A stretch of DNA of 13,574 bases from Cellvibrionales bacterium UBA3090 (lineage in GTDB: Bacteria; Pseudomonadota; Gammaproteobacteria; Pseudomonadales; Porticoccaceae). Location: positions 1 to 13,574 of the forward strand of contig DFBC01000072.1 of assembly GCA_002367235.1 (NCBI GenBank), written 5' to 3'. The position numbers and the translations under genes are program-made. The number at the start of each line of letters is the position of its first letter. Within the stretch, counting starts at the first letter, position 1. Positions 13,443 through 13,574 of this stretch are shown here, piece after piece. Below the pieces are notes generated by a model, which had not been told where the DNA came from, did no database searches, and worked only from the letters and a program-made list of their open reading frames with translations.

Positions 13443-13574
13443 ATGACTGTTGAAACTCACGGTTTTCAGACCGAAGCAAAACAACTTCTGCACTTAATGA
13501 TTCACTCGCTGTACAGCAACAAAGAAATCTTTCTCCGTGAGTTGATTTCTAATGCTTCTGACGCAGTCGACAAG
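13443..13574 (+). CDS. htpG: Molecular chaperone HtpG (Hsp90), N-terminal fragment
   Basis: Only the first 44 residues lie in the window and the gene runs off the right edge. They contain the start of the Hsp90 N-terminal ATPase domain: ETHGFQTEAKQLLHLMIHSLYSNKEIFLRELISNASDA in outline, with the conserved Glu33 and Asn37 in FLRELISNASDA that hydrolyse ATP and bind Mg-ATP (positions counted here). HtpG is a cytoplasmic ATP-dependent chaperone made under heat stress. GGAG (13427-13430) lies 12 bases before the ATG, a rather long gap, but no in-frame start codon lies between. It is a separate transcription unit from sucD, set off by the terminator at 13243-13273 and driven by the sigma32-type promoter. 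Confidence 0.96.
   Translation, partial: MTVETHGFQTEAKQLLHLMIHSLYSNKEIFLRELISNASDAVDK

Noticed and set aside
1..13574. CRISPR array, insertion sequence, prophage, tRNA or defence genes
   Set aside because: No regularly spaced repeats, transposase, integrase, attachment duplications or tRNA-like folds were seen; nearly all sequence is accounted for by core TCA genes and short gaps.

Overview
This window is a core-metabolism locus from a gammaproteobacterium. It carries most of the TCA cycle as one block: a leftward citrate synthase gene (gltA), and facing away from it sdhCDAB, sucAB, lpd and sucCD, followed by the start of htpG. Placing lpd between sucB and sucC resembles Pseudomonas and related marine Gammaproteobacteria rather than E. 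coli, where lpd lies with the pyruvate dehydrogenase genes. Moderate base composition and this order would fit a Cellvibrionales or Alteromonadales-like marine bacterium, but the genus is a guess.

Layout. Positions 1-44 hold a perfect stem that can terminate transcription in both directions. 105-476 (minus) encodes a small membrane protein I do not recognise. 573-596 is the gltA terminator and 617-1894 (minus) is gltA. The 338-base gap 1895-2232 holds divergent sigma70-type promoters, one for gltA and one for the sdh operon. From 2233 to 13226 nine genes run on the plus strand with gaps of at most about 80 bases or small overlaps: sdhC, sdhD, sdhA, sdhB, sucA, sucB, lpd, sucC, sucD. Hairpins mark the boundaries sdhB/sucA (no U-tract), sucA/sucB (small) and lpd/sucC (terminator-like). 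A strong terminator follows sucD. The last 300 bases hold a very recognisable sigma32 heat-shock promoter and the first 44 codons of htpG.

How the genes work together. GltA makes citrate from oxaloacetate and acetyl-CoA. SucA (E1), SucB (E2) and Lpd (E3) form the 2-oxoglutarate dehydrogenase complex, which makes succinyl-CoA. SucCD converts this to succinate with formation of a nucleoside triphosphate. SdhCDAB (complex II) oxidises succinate to fumarate and feeds electrons to the quinone pool. All catalytic and cofactor residues I checked are intact.

I found no previously undescribed system. The points most worth a second look are the internal hairpins that divide the long operon into sdhCDAB, sucAB-lpd and sucCD, the possible 3'-UTR RNA after sucD, and the unidentified membrane protein. 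Residue positions were counted by hand and may be off by one or two.
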